A stretch of 64,000 bases of DNA from Parietichytrium sp. I65-24A (taxonomy: Eukaryota; Sar; Bigyra; Thraustochytrida; Thraustochytriidae): the NCBI GenBank assembly GCA_012862575.1, contig BLSF01000001.1, forward strand, positions 1,226,002 to 1,290,001, written 5' to 3'. Positions within the stretch are counted from its first letter, which is position 1; each line of letters opens with the position of its first letter. The notes under the pieces are model-generated. The model searched no databases, had not been told where the DNA came from, and saw nothing but the letters and a program-made list of their open reading frames with translations. Positions 1-9,305 of this stretch are shown piece after piece. The position numbers and the translations under genes are program-made.

Positions 1-783
1 CAGAGAGACAAAATAGCCTATCAGGTACAAAATAACGCCCGGCGGGACGTTCACCACAAGCGTTGCTACGGTTATCAAGTATGGGATGTAGATTTGCGGT
101 GGTTTGTGATCAAACTTGTGGAGCCAGTCTTGCGGGATATCAGCCCAAAATTCATAACACATGTTAATGTTCATAGTCTTCACCTTGTGCCCTTCATCGA
201 CAGCAAAAGGAGTTGTGATCCTCGCGCAGATTACCAGCAGGGACGCAAATATCACGCAAAAAGGGTAGCTGAAGAGCGGCATGCCTACGCCGCGAAGTGC
301 GTAGAAACTAATCGGGAGGAACCAAAAGTGGTGGAAACCTGTGTAAAAGTGCAACTTGGACGTGGAAGGGTCCAACATGTACTTTGCCGCGCCGATAGGG
401 AACTTGCCGGTCAGAAAGTACCCCGCAAAGTCGATGTACCAGCTCATCTGATCCAGCCCGACAGTGCAGATGGACATGCCAATTAACAGAGGCTGTCCCG
501 TGACCATGCCCCACCCGGCAAAGAGCATAGACGCGTTGCACGCCCACAGGATCTCGCACACATAGTGCGTGCCCAGCGCAATCGCTCGCGATGCAATCAG
601 CATGTAAGTGTAGATCACCATAAACCACCCCACACCGGGCATCATCGTCTTGCTATCTCGCAGCTCCACGGTGTCGCAAGCATGCACGCCGACCCACAGC
701 ACAGCATGAAGCAGCACCACCGACAGCACTTTGTTCCTCCATAGCGGCACCTCCGCCGCCGGCACCGCTCGCGGTTTGCCCAT
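1..783 (-). CDS. Multi-pass membrane protein, unknown family, truncated by window edge
   Basis: Reading the minus strand from an ATG at 783 gives 261 codons open to the window edge. The frame upstream is closed by a TGA at about 908, so this start is well placed. The product has several long hydrophobic stretches: one soon after residue 18, then others around residues 45-60, 65-75, 85-105, 165-185 and at the truncated end. Short polar loops lie between them, which suggests six or more membrane spans. A histidine-aromatic patch (HFYTGFHHFWF) sits between two spans. I do not recognise the family and infer no activity beyond being an integral membrane protein. It is divergent from the small + strand gene starting at 1373; the roughly 590 bp between them hold two GA tracts. 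Confidence 0.68.
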   Translation of the reverse strand, partial: MGKPRAVPAAEVPLWRNKVLSVVLLHAVLWVGVHACDTVELRDSKTMMPGVGWFMVIYTYMLIASRAIALGTHYVCEILWACNASMLFAGWGMVTGQPLLIGMSICTVGLDQMSWYIDFAGYFLTGKFPIGAAKYMLDPSTSKLHFYTGFHHFWFLPISFYALRGVGMPLFSYPFCVIFASLLVICARITTPFAVDEGHKVKTMNINMCYEFWADIPQDWLHKFDHKPPQIYIPYLITVATLVVNVPPGVILYLIGYFVSL

Positions 784-955
784 ACCTCTCGCGCAATCCA
801 CCGCCTCAGCCTCACTCGAGTCGACCCAAACTCCACTTCTTCTCGACCCTTCTTTCCCCGCACTTCCACCTCCGCTTCCACAGTCGATGCAATACAATGA
901 GGCCAATCACAAGCCGCTGCTCCACTGCTCCACTGCTCCACACTGCCTCGCACGC

Positions 956-1000
956 GAGAGAGAGAGAGAGAGAGAATGAGAGAGAGAGAGAGAGAGAGAG
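956..1000. repeat. (GA)n microsatellite
   Basis: Almost pure GA dinucleotide tract between the divergent membrane-protein and CX9C genes, interrupted once by an AATG. Confidence 0.95.
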
Positions 1001-1277
1001 GTTGGGACCCGCGCGTTGGGTTCCTCGACCCATTCCAGTCCTCGCGGAGCAATTCGTTGCTCCCTGAGCGAGCTGTTCACAGTTCACAGATCTGTGAAAC
1101 AGCTGTAGTAGGCCTGCGAGCTACCGCCATTGTGCAGGTGATCTGTCTCGACGTATAGCCATGCTGTGGATCAAATAAATCAGCCGACAGCTGTGTTTGT
1201 ATGTTAGTTTGTTTTGTTGGCTTGGTTTGCAAGGTCTCGCGCTCACGCTTCAACAAGTCAAGATAAGTCACGCAACG

Positions 1278-1299
1278 GAGAGAGAGAGAGAGAGAGAGA
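1278..1299. repeat. (GA)n tract upstream of the CX9C gene
   Basis: Uninterrupted GA dinucleotides on the sense strand, ending 74 bp before the ATG at 1373. Its position fits the promoter or 5' UTR. Confidence 0.9.
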
Positions 1300-1372
1300 T
1301 TTGGTGAAAGAGCAAAAGTGTCTTCGGGCGGCAAAAGATAGCTCGAGTTGCGTTCAGGGCCAAGCAAGACAC

Positions 1373-1573
1373 ATGGGAGCGTCGCAAAGCTTTGAAGACC
1401 CGTGCTCCGGTCTTCTGGAAGCGTACGTGGCGTGCGCGCAACGACACGAAGGCGTGGCTCCGGAAGAATACGAGGAGTATTGCGTCGAAGAGCGCGAAAA
1501 GTACGTTAATTGCCGCAAGGACTGGATCAGTAGGCTCAAGGCGATTAAGGAAGCAGGAAGCGGGAGCAAGTAG
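1373..1573 (+). CDS. Twin CX9C (CHCH) protein, COX23/CHCHD7-like
   Basis: A 66-residue protein with cysteines at 11, 21, 37 and 47, which form two CX9C motifs 15 residues apart. This is the hallmark of CHCH proteins, which are imported and oxidised by the MIA40 relay in the mitochondrial intermembrane space. The second motif is followed by RKDW, as in the COX23/CHCHD7 branch of cytochrome c oxidase assembly factors, so that is the best guess within the family. The frame extends upstream to 1214, but that part is low-complexity sequence translated from a GA tract. The ATG at 1373 gives the compact family-sized protein. The stop is only 19 nt before the ATG of the next gene, which is in a different frame. 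Confidence 0.8.
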   Translation: MGASQSFEDPCSGLLEAYVACAQRHEGVAPEEYEEYCVEEREKYVNCRKDWISRLKAIKEAGSGSK

Positions 1574-1592
1574 AGCTTAGCTGGGCGGGGGC

Positions 1593-3329
1593 ATGAGGAA
1601 CAAGGTGCTAGACGCGGCCGTGGTCGCCGCGACGGCGTTCGAGGAGATGGTGCTGGCGAGCTTTGGGCCGATGGGATATGACCAGCTGGTGGTGGACGAG
1701 GTGGGTGGCATGGTTATCTGCAGTCACGGTGGCACGATGATCTCACAATTGCCTCTGGATAGGGTTCGCGACCCGGTCGCCAAATTGGTCTTGCGCTGCC
1801 TAAAGTCGTTTGGAGAGCGGAACGGGGATGGAGTGTCCGGACTGGCTGTCCTTTTGGCGGCGGGACTCGAGCTCGTGAAGCAGCGCTGGGACACTTTCCC
1901 GGACGCTTTTGAACTTGCTGCCTTTGGGGCTGCTCTTGGACAAGTGCGTCAGGAAGCTGTCTCATCAGCTCATCTAATTTGGCCGTCATGCGCTCTACCA
2001 TCACAGAACAAAGGTGGTGGCCCGAGTGTCTCAGGCCTTCTTCACAGAGCAGAGTTGTTGTCGAGAACGTGCCTCAGCGGGCAGTTCAGTCCAAAGGTTG
2101 AGAACGAGCTGGCAGCATTCACCCGTTCCTGGGTGGAGGAGGCTCTGCGAATGAATGGTGGCGACCAAGTTTTGGGTGGTCAGGACTTGTGTAGACGAGT
2201 AATTACAGAGTTGAGCACGGGCTTGAACGGGCGATGCGTAATTTGTGCACCGTCAACATCGACTTCAATTTCGCTGGTGGAAGATGCTTCATATCTCATT
2301 GACCGCCCCCCGCTTCATCGCATACAGGGAAAGGAGCACTTTGGGCTTCATGGTGCAGCGAGTGGGGACTCAATTTCGATGCTGGTACTCTTGTGCTCTC
2401 TATCGCCCATCAGAGCCTCCGATGATCAAGCGGTGAATGTCCGATCCGCGGAGGAATTGCAGAAGTTAGTTCTGTATCGCTCATGTCGAGTACGGGAAAA
2501 TCTGGAGGCCATTTTCAAAGCAGTCCCAGACCTGAGAGTTCTTGTCAGCACGGAAGCACTTGATGATCCTGTCTTGGAGATGACTCTGGCGAAGTCATGC
2601 GTTTCAGCACAGCTTGTACCTCCGCGACAAGCTGTTGAGCTTTGTCGCCGTGCTGGCGGTCGTCTAGTTGGAGATATCAAAGAATTTCTCCAGGATCCAA
2701 AGGAATACACTTGCCAGATCAGCGGCTGGGACGAGGTTCATCTCGGGGCAGGGAGTTTCGCGATTCGTTTGCGGGGCCTCACACGGCGAGACGGGGTTCA
2801 GAACGGCGGCTCCCCGCTTTGTCCTCAGTTCCTCCTGCGAGCCACCAGCGAAGGTCTCGCGCGGCAGTATAAATACTCGATTCGGCGCTTGCTTAAGCTC
2901 CTTTCCTTGTGGATCAACGACTTGGACATGGTCCTTTTGATGGGCGGCTGTGCCCCTGAAATTGCAGCATTCCATTTCTTTAAGAACCGGTGTAAGGAGG
3001 AGCGTATCCAACAAAAGACTTTGAGCACTGCGTTTGAGCTCGTTTCTCACGCCATGATGCGAGTGCCACTACGGTTGGCACGTGCTAGGGACCAGCGTGG
3101 TCTACCCTCCCGTTCCAACGCGCAGCTAATGCACAACATCCAAAATGCACGTTCTTCACAACTCGCTTTGCGGGACTGGGATTTGGAGTGGGTTCCAAAC
3201 GCCGTTGACGACCATGCCATTGAGCCTGCCGCGCTCAAACTTGATCAAATAGTAACTTTCGTTCAGCTCATGGAGCAAATTTGCCGCATCGACAGAGTGT
3301 GTGTTTTGAAACCGAAAGGTGTCCCATAG
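1593..3329 (+). CDS. Divergent group II chaperonin (TCP-1/CCT) superfamily protein
   Basis: 578 residues, close to the length of a CCT subunit. Landmarks in order are an equatorial GPMG loop (residues 25-28), a region matching the usual TNDGATIL but reading CSHGGTMI (43-50), NGDGVSG (77-83) where CCT has GDGTT, a poorly conserved apical domain, and MGGCAPE near residue 450 matching the C-terminal equatorial GGGA-E motif. The metal-binding Asp of NDGAT and the Thr pair of GDGTT are replaced, so ATP hydrolysis is probably impaired or lost. The degree of divergence recalls the MKKS/BBS10/BBS12 group, which serves BBSome assembly in ciliated cells, but I cannot assign it there. A highly divergent CCT paralogue is equally possible. 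It starts 19 nt after the CX9C stop. Confidence 0.72.
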   Translation: MRNKVLDAAVVAATAFEEMVLASFGPMGYDQLVVDEVGGMVICSHGGTMISQLPLDRVRDPVAKLVLRCLKSFGERNGDGVSGLAVLLAAGLELVKQRWDTFPDAFELAAFGAALGQVRQEAVSSAHLIWPSCALPSQNKGGGPSVSGLLHRAELLSRTCLSGQFSPKVENELAAFTRSWVEEALRMNGGDQVLGGQDLCRRVITELSTGLNGRCVICAPSTSTSISLVEDASYLIDRPPLHRIQGKEHFGLHGAASGDSISMLVLLCSLSPIRASDDQAVNVRSAEELQKLVLYRSCRVRENLEAIFKAVPDLRVLVSTEALDDPVLEMTLAKSCVSAQLVPPRQAVELCRRAGGRLVGDIKEFLQDPKEYTCQISGWDEVHLGAGSFAIRLRGLTRRDGVQNGGSPLCPQFLLRATSEGLARQYKYSIRRLLKLLSLWINDLDMVLLMGGCAPEIAAFHFFKNRCKEERIQQKTLSTAFELVSHAMMRVPLRLARARDQRGLPSRSNAQLMHNIQNARSSQLALRDWDLEWVPNAVDDHAIEPAALKLDQIVTFVQLMEQICRIDRVCVLKPKGVP

Positions 3330-4102
3330 CGCTCCACGATATTCGAAGATAGACTTTTTCGCTCGTGCTAGTCTGAATTATCTTTTCCGGTAGAAATGGC
3401 TTGGGACGAGAGTCCCATCCGCGGGATAGAAGATTTCCATAAGACCGCCACCTGGACCCCCACCCTTAGACGGTTCTATTGAATTGTCTGATCATTTTTT
3501 CCCCTGCAGTAACGCTGGTACTCTATCAACTAATGCAGAATAAGCTAACATAGCGCAACGCGTATCGCAATCCTGGAATGTTCTGGACTTCTACTCCCTC
3601 ACTAAGCGCCTCACTATCATCCTCATTACCCAAATTCAAACTCAACCGCCCATCCCGCATCCTATCCACTCCTACAGACCTCCCTACCATCCAATCCTCC
3701 TTTTTCTATCTTTCCACCACCCTACCTCAATCCGCTACCCACAACCATAATCCATACCACCACCCACCACCAGCACTAACCCCCATCCCAAAGTTATCCT
3801 TAACCACCCTTACCGGGGCAGTTCTTTGACGCCACTGAGCGTAGCGACGGGTAGCATAAACGGTAGGATTGCGTGTGGCGAGTGGGCGGGTGTGATAGAT
3901 AGATACATAGATACATAGATACATAGATTGAGATTGATTGATTGATAAAGAGAGAGAGAGAGAGAAAGAAGGACAGCAGAACCCTAAAGCGAGAGAGGCA
4001 GCGGAGACGCGGAGTGTAACTGCGGCACGAGAGGAGAGAGAGAGAGAGAGGAGCACGGCGGAGACAGCAAAGAGGAAAGCAAACAAGCAAACAAAAGGCA
4101 AC
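3330..4102. other. Intergenic, promoter side of the RNA helicase gene
   Basis: No convincing coding frame. It holds a C/T-rich, A-rich low-complexity stretch (about 3600-3820), a TAGATACA-type microsatellite (about 3894-3945) and two GA tracts (3949-3965 and 4034-4051) just before the helicase ATG at 4103. Confidence 0.7.
3894..4051. repeat. ATACATAG / GATT / (GA)n microsatellite cluster
   Basis: Three 8-bp ATACATAG units, then GATT repeats, then two GA dinucleotide tracts. The GA strand is the sense strand of the helicase gene. Confidence 0.85.
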
Positions 4103-6212
4103 ATGGCTGGTGAGTGAATGAGTGAATGAACGCCGCGGCGAGTGGCATATGGTTGCAGAAGAATGGGTAGTTGGATAGATAGTTGGTTGCACGATGAGGA
4201 CGAGGATGTGGAATGAAGAACGACGGATTAGTGCGGACGCCGACGGTGGATGCGGGCGTTGATGGACGCACCGCTTTCAGAGAAACAGAGAGAGGTGACG
4301 CAGCGGATTCCGGGAGCTTGGAAGACGTAGATCTGGCGACGGATGCGTGATGCTACGAGCTAGAGACAGACCGAGAGTGACGTTCGAGTAGAAGATGTGC
4401 TGGAGCAATGGCGCGCAGTGCGGCGAATGATGGATTTCATGTGCCGTGGACGGCGAGAATGCTTTGTTCTTGTGTGCGTGTGTTTTCTACGATACACGAG
4501 CGCTTTGATGACGATGCGCGTGTGTGGTTCGGATGCCGGGCTTTATGATCGCGAGGGCGAGACGGGTCGCAGTGTGTGTGTCTGTCTGTCCCTTGATGAT
4601 TTTAACGTGCTGGCTTAATCACTCAGAGTCCCATGGCGGCGAGTGGATGGGGCCTCTGTGTGATTCGCGTACACGCTAGGTGCCGTGTTTTTCTTGTTTT
4701 TGGCAATTGGCATCTGTGTTTCAGCCCCGCCTGTCTACTCAGAGATGCTCATGTTTTTATGGTCTTCATTCATTCCTCGTTCCATCGTCTCTCAAGTGCT
4801 ACACCATCGCCCTTCCTTTTTCCAATATATATACTGACTGAATGAATTCAAATCTGCCCTATATTACCATGCGCAGATGACGAACTTCTTGATTACGAGG
4901 AGGAGGCGGTACCTCAGGAGAAGGCAGCTGGCGACAAGCAGGTGAAGAAGGGTTCATACGTAGGTGTCCACAGCAGTGGCTTCAAGGACTTTATCCTCAA
5001 GCCAGAGTTGACCCGTGCTATTGTTGACTGCGGTTTCGAGCACCCATCGGAGGTGCAGCACGAATGTATTCCACAGGCTATTCTCGGTGGAGACATCATC
5101 TGCCAGGCCAAGTCTGGTATGGGTAAGACCGCTGTGTTTGTTCTCGCCACCCTTCACCAGCTAGACCCTAAGGTCAACCAAATTTCGGTGGTTGTGCTGT
5201 GCCACACCCGTGAGCTGGCTTTCCAGATTCACAACGAGTACCAGAGGTTTTCCAAGTACCTCAAGGAGGTCAAGACCGCAGTATTCTTTGGCGGAGTCCC
5301 TGCTGAGGAGCACAGAAAAAGTCTTAAGGAGAGCGTTCCACACATTGCTATCGGTACACCTGGCCGCATGCTCCAGCTTTCTGTCAAGGAGAAGGCAATG
5401 GACCTCAGCCACGTCAAGCACTTTGTGATGGATGAATGCGACAAGATGCTCGAGAAGCTTGACATGCGTCAAGACGTCCAGACCATCTTCCGCCAGACTC
5501 CACATTCCAAGCAGGTCATGATGTTTTCTGCGACCCTCGCAAAGGAGATCCGCCCGATCTGCAAGAAGTTTTGCCAGGATGCTATGGTAAGTTTTTTGTT
5601 TCTCTTCAAGTTGGATTTATCGCAGCCATTTCATCACATTGACACCCACAATCTGACTCCGATCCACCACAGGAAATCTACGTCGATGATGAGACCAGAC
5701 TCACTCTCCACGGTCTTCAACAGTACTACGTCAATCTCGAGGAGAAAGCAAAGAACCGCAAGTTGAACGACTTGCTCGATGCTCTCGAATTCAATCAATG
5801 CATTATTTTCACCAGCAAGGTGAACCGCGCCACCGAACTCGCAAAGCTCTTGGTAGAGTGCAACTTTCCAGCGATCTGCGCAACTTCCAAGATGGCACAG
5901 GAGAAGCGTCTTGAGGTTCTCGAGAAGTTCAAGAACTTTGATGCTCGCATTCTCGTAACCACCGATCTGATGGGTCGCGGAATTGATATCGAGCGTGTCA
6001 ACGTTGTCATCAACTACGATTTCCCTGACAGCTCCGACTCCTACTTGCACCGCGTCAACCGCGCTGGCCGATTCGGAACCAAGGGTCTGGCCGTTTCTTT
6101 CATCTCCACTCCTATGGACGAGGAGGTGCTTAAATCTGTGCAGAGTCGTTTCGAGGTGAGCATCCCAACCATGCCTGACACCATTGACAGCAGTACCTAC
6201 ATGACTGCTTAA
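4103..6212 (+). CDS. UAP56/Sub2/DDX39-type DEAD-box RNA helicase (three exons)
   Basis: Exons 4103-4109, 4877-5586 and 5673-6212 join in frame to 418 codons; human UAP56 has 428. The N-terminus (DELLDYEEE, then [13 protein letters not shown]) and the Q-motif region ([11 protein letters not shown]) are diagnostic of the mRNA-export and spliceosome helicase UAP56/Sub2. Motif I AKSGMGKT, motif II DECD (the UAP56 variant of DEAD), motif III SAT, motif [11 protein letters not shown] and motif [15 protein letters not shown] are all present. It acts in the nucleus, loading on pre-mRNA during spliceosome assembly and as part of TREX. Unusually, the conserved HRG-M segment before motif V reads [10 protein letters not shown]. 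Exon 1 is only 7 nt (ATG GCT G). Confidence 0.96.
4110..4876 (+). other. Intron 1 of the UAP56-like gene (767 nt)
   Basis: Donor GTGAGT immediately after ATGGCTG and acceptor GCGCAG before the second exon. The conserved N-terminal sequence resumes exactly across the junction. It is about nine times longer than the other introns recognised here and holds no convincing ORF. Confidence 0.9.
5587..5672 (+). other. Intron 2 of the UAP56-like gene (86 nt)
   Basis: GTAAGT donor after GCTATG, CACAG acceptor before GAAATCTAC. Removing it restores the conserved stretch between helicase motifs III and IV. Confidence 0.95.
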
Positions 6213-6645
6213 AAGAATATCTGCCCGCGGTGATCAAAGCCCACCACTCACTCTCCTTCACACCAATTTAAAAATATTTTTTAAAATGAATTACATGCAT
6301 TCACAAAGAGAAAAATACAACCTTCTTGCTATCCTGTTCGAGAACCTGTGCTCACAGTCAGTTCAGAGAAAGGGGCGTGTGAACTGTGAAAGTACTCCTT
6401 CCACGCTACGTGGCATTCGGACTACTTCCTGACTCGCAGTTGAGAACAAGAACAAGAAAAAAGACATGCTGGCTGCTGTGCTTTGTGAGAAGGTTTCAAG
6501 TTTCTCATTATCCTTTTTCTTTTTAATGGACGAGATTTGCTCACTGCGCCGCAACTTGAAAACAATCTACCGCCTATACTTTAAATGTCAAGTAGCTACA
6601 CTTCCCACGAATCAGCTCGGGAAAGCCTTTTGCTGTTGGTTTCAT

Positions 6646-8520
6646 TTAAGCGCACTTTGGGCACACCTGATCCTCACGAGAGAGTAATCCATGCTCCTTA
6701 CACCTCTTGAGCGCAAATGTATCGAACAGATTGCAGAGAAATTGCGAGATACGCTTTTGACCAGTGTTTTCGGCCTCCAGTTCATGTCCACAATCATCGC
6801 ACGGCCCAAGCGCTTCCTGTAGCCGACCGCATCGCGGGCACTTGAGCTGATTCAATCGCAAATTGTACTGCGCGATGTCGTCCCATGGGAATTTGCAAAA
6901 ATCCGTGTCTACAGTAATATATTCAAAGTCCTTCTTGAGACTTGCAATCATGTTCAAAAGCTTGTCGACTTGCTGCATTCGGAGGTGGTCGCCTCTGCCA
7001 AATAGCCACATCCCTGCCTCGGGCAATCGAGCATATTCGTTGGCTTGATCCCAGTCCCCCAAAAACATCGGAGACGGCCCAAAAGCTTCCCTAGACTTGT
7101 CGCAAGGTACCTGGCCGCCGCCGACTGCAACATTCGAGTCACCTCGCAGCAGGCCAATAACGTCCCGTGCAACCACTAGGATTTTGCACGAGACTGGGTC
7201 GGTGAGATTGTCCCCGAATTTCAAGAACTCGCGATGTGTATCCGGATCCCTCCAGCTCTGGAATCCTGCGCATTTGAGAAAGTTCGGTGCTCCGTGCATG
7301 GTCACGATGGCCGTCTGAATCGCTTTGTTGTCCAAGGGAAACTTCTCAAACTTTGTCATCTTGGCGCTGTCTCCTAGAAGAACTGCATCGGCCAAGTTGC
7401 TGAGTAATTTGTGCATTGTGACACAAGACTTTTGACGTAAAACTGGGGGGTTGAGTCCATAAAAGTGGACTGCAGCGCGCTTGAGCTTATTGAGAGCTTT
7501 TGAAAGCTTGTTAGGGATAGTCCACTCGAAAGACTCGCCGGGAAGTTTATCTGGTGGGATGTGACAGGTGAATTCCTCTCCGGTTTTGGGGTCGCGCAGG
7601 ACGCATACATCGCCTGGCTTCTTCGTCATTGGTATGTCAATTGTTGTGGTCTGAGAATCTCCATCCGCACGGATGGTCGCATCCATCATCTGCTCGATGG
7701 TTGCCCAGACATCTGGGCACGCCTCTACAACACGATCTGCTAATTTGTCGTCCTCCTCTGCCAACAGGGAGTGTCTGGTGGGGACCACGAGCGACACGAA
7801 ATGATTCTTTTCCGCTCCAGCCCAGCCGATGACGAGCGGGCAAGGCATATTGCCATCGGTATAGAGGCAATCCTGTGGCCGGTGGCGAAGCGGCAAAAAC
7901 ATTCCACACCCGAGAGAGTTTCCGCCGAAGAATTCAGCCTGCTCGTCCAACACAAGAATAGGCCTTCGCAGCAGATTCGCAAAACCCAGGATGTGCTCCG
8001 GCCCTAGCCAGCGGCTGGACCTGTCGGAATGCGTGGGCAGAGCCTCATCGCACACCGAAGCCCAGTAGCCTGAAAAGCTGAGGTCGTCCATGCCCTGGTG
8101 GAACACCGAGTGATAAAACTCCTGATGATTTTTCAACTCAGCGACAAGGCCTTCGCGCAGCACATCATAAAGCACCTCTTTGCCAACCAAGCACCTCGAC
8201 AGCGCGTGCGGCAGGCACGACCCATCGCTGTCCACGGTAATCGGCACGAGCTCCACGCCGAACGACTCGGCGAGCACCGCCAGCGTACCCGCTAGATACC
8301 CTTCCGCAGCGTGGTCCCGGAGGTGCTTGTCCTCGATTTCTAGCACTGTCGGGCAAAAGTCGAAAGCACGAAGCCCTTCAAGTTCTTCCATCGTGCGCCC
8401 AAGGCCGCCTTTCACGCTCAAACCATTTTCGCAGTCGTCGCAGCTCGCGTCTTCCACCTCCTGCACTTTCTCTTCGCCGTCCACAAGCAGCGCCCCAAGC
8501 ACGCGGCACTCAAAGCACAT
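6646..8520 (-). CDS. OTU-family deubiquitinase with PUB-like domain and zinc-binding tail (VCPIP1-related)
   Basis: 624 residues. An N-terminal CFEC...CDDC pair (residues 2-30) may bind zinc. The OTU core runs from about 88 to 246. It has the catalytic loop VDSDGSCLPHALSR (Asp97 and Cys102) and the catalytic His240 in EKNHFVSL; the spacing and the GFANLLRRPILVLD segment resemble human VCPIP1, the p97-associated deubiquitinase. Residues about 362-458 look like a PUB domain, which in other proteins binds the C-terminal tail of p97/Cdc48. The C-terminus has CPRC/CDDC (561-577) and a second C607-H610-C620-C623 site, both likely zinc ribbons. Inferred role: ubiquitin editing on Cdc48 clients in cytosol or ER. 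No intron is needed. Confidence 0.85.
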   Translation of the reverse strand: MCFECRVLGALLVDGEEKVQEVEDASCDDCENGLSVKGGLGRTMEELEGLRAFDFCPTVLEIEDKHLRDHAAEGYLAGTLAVLAESFGVELVPITVDSDGSCLPHALSRCLVGKEVLYDVLREGLVAELKNHQEFYHSVFHQGMDDLSFSGYWASVCDEALPTHSDRSSRWLGPEHILGFANLLRRPILVLDEQAEFFGGNSLGCGMFLPLRHRPQDCLYTDGNMPCPLVIGWAGAEKNHFVSLVVPTRHSLLAEEDDKLADRVVEACPDVWATIEQMMDATIRADGDSQTTTIDIPMTKKPGDVCVLRDPKTGEEFTCHIPPDKLPGESFEWTIPNKLSKALNKLKRAAVHFYGLNPPVLRQKSCVTMHKLLSNLADAVLLGDSAKMTKFEKFPLDNKAIQTAIVTMHGAPNFLKCAGFQSWRDPDTHREFLKFGDNLTDPVSCKILVVARDVIGLLRGDSNVAVGGGQVPCDKSREAFGPSPMFLGDWDQANEYARLPEAGMWLFGRGDHLRMQQVDKLLNMIASLKKDFEYITVDTDFCKFPWDDIAQYNLRLNQLKCPRCGRLQEALGPCDDCGHELEAENTGQKRISQFLCNLFDTFALKRCKEHGLLSREDQVCPKCA

Positions 8521-9305
8521 TTCTCTCCGACGCCACTCCTCTCGGCAATACTCCGCCGCCCACTGTTACGCTAATTCCCCGCGAGGACACCTCGCTCCCT
8601 CTGCTCGCCTCGCGTCTACACACGTATGTGTATGTGTATGTGTACAACTACACTCAATCTTCCACCACAAACACAAACACCAACACAAACACCTGCTGGC
8701 GTCACTACACCAATGCCTATCCGGACCCTAGGCCAGCGAGGACTGGGACGTGAGGGGACGGTACACACCCGCAGCACCTACCACTTGTATAGCTGTTCAA
8801 TAAGGCCCCGTACGTCCTCGCGAAATTGGCCGAAGAGTGTGAGTGTTGTGAGTGAATTGTTCCTGGAATCTTGTCACGGTTCCTAGTGCGCCGTATAACG
8901 AAAAGTGTAGTGCCGCGTGGACGGGAGTGCGAGCGAGACGGCGCTACAATATACGGTAGTGCGGCGGTAGGAACTCCCGTTTTTGCGATGGACAGTGGTG
9001 GCCGCGAGGACACTTTGGCGTCGTTGGGTGAGCTCGCTGGCACTCTTAGAAAGAGAAGAGAGCGACTGCAATGAAAAGAGAGAGGGCGAGTGGGTGAGCT
9101 GTTGCAATCGACTCGGCCATAAAGAGGTCGGCGAGAAGATCAAGATCAAGAGAAAGAGAGAGAGCTCAAAAGCTCAAAAGCTGGAAAGCTGGAAAGACTC
9201 AAGTGGAAGAAGATCGGTCGCCAAAGGAAGCGGGTTCTTTGTTCTTTGTTCGACGGACGCTCGGACGCTCGGACGCTCGGAAGTGCGGGGTCGGTTGGGC
9301 ACGGG
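8521..9305. other. Divergent intergenic region between OTU and REV1 genes
   Basis: Contains a TATGTG microsatellite (about 8622-8643), A/C-rich tracts (about 8655-8695) and a purine-rich stretch (9145-9210) before REV1. No supported gene. The REV1 frame is open upstream to 9246, but that extension is repetitive (GGACGCTC units). Confidence 0.6.

Noticed and set aside
642-1087. Minus-strand frames rich in SLSL repeats near the left end
   Set aside because: They are translations of the GA microsatellite. The real minus-strand gene uses another frame and starts at 783.
3578-4271. Ser/Leu/Pro-rich frames before the UAP56 gene
   Set aside because: Translations of C/T-rich and GA repeats, and overlapping the helicase promoter and first intron.
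4110-4876. Box C/D snoRNA inside the first UAP56 intron
   Set aside because: TGATGA occurs twice (about 4505 and 4594), but no CTGA box D or terminal stem follows at the right distance.
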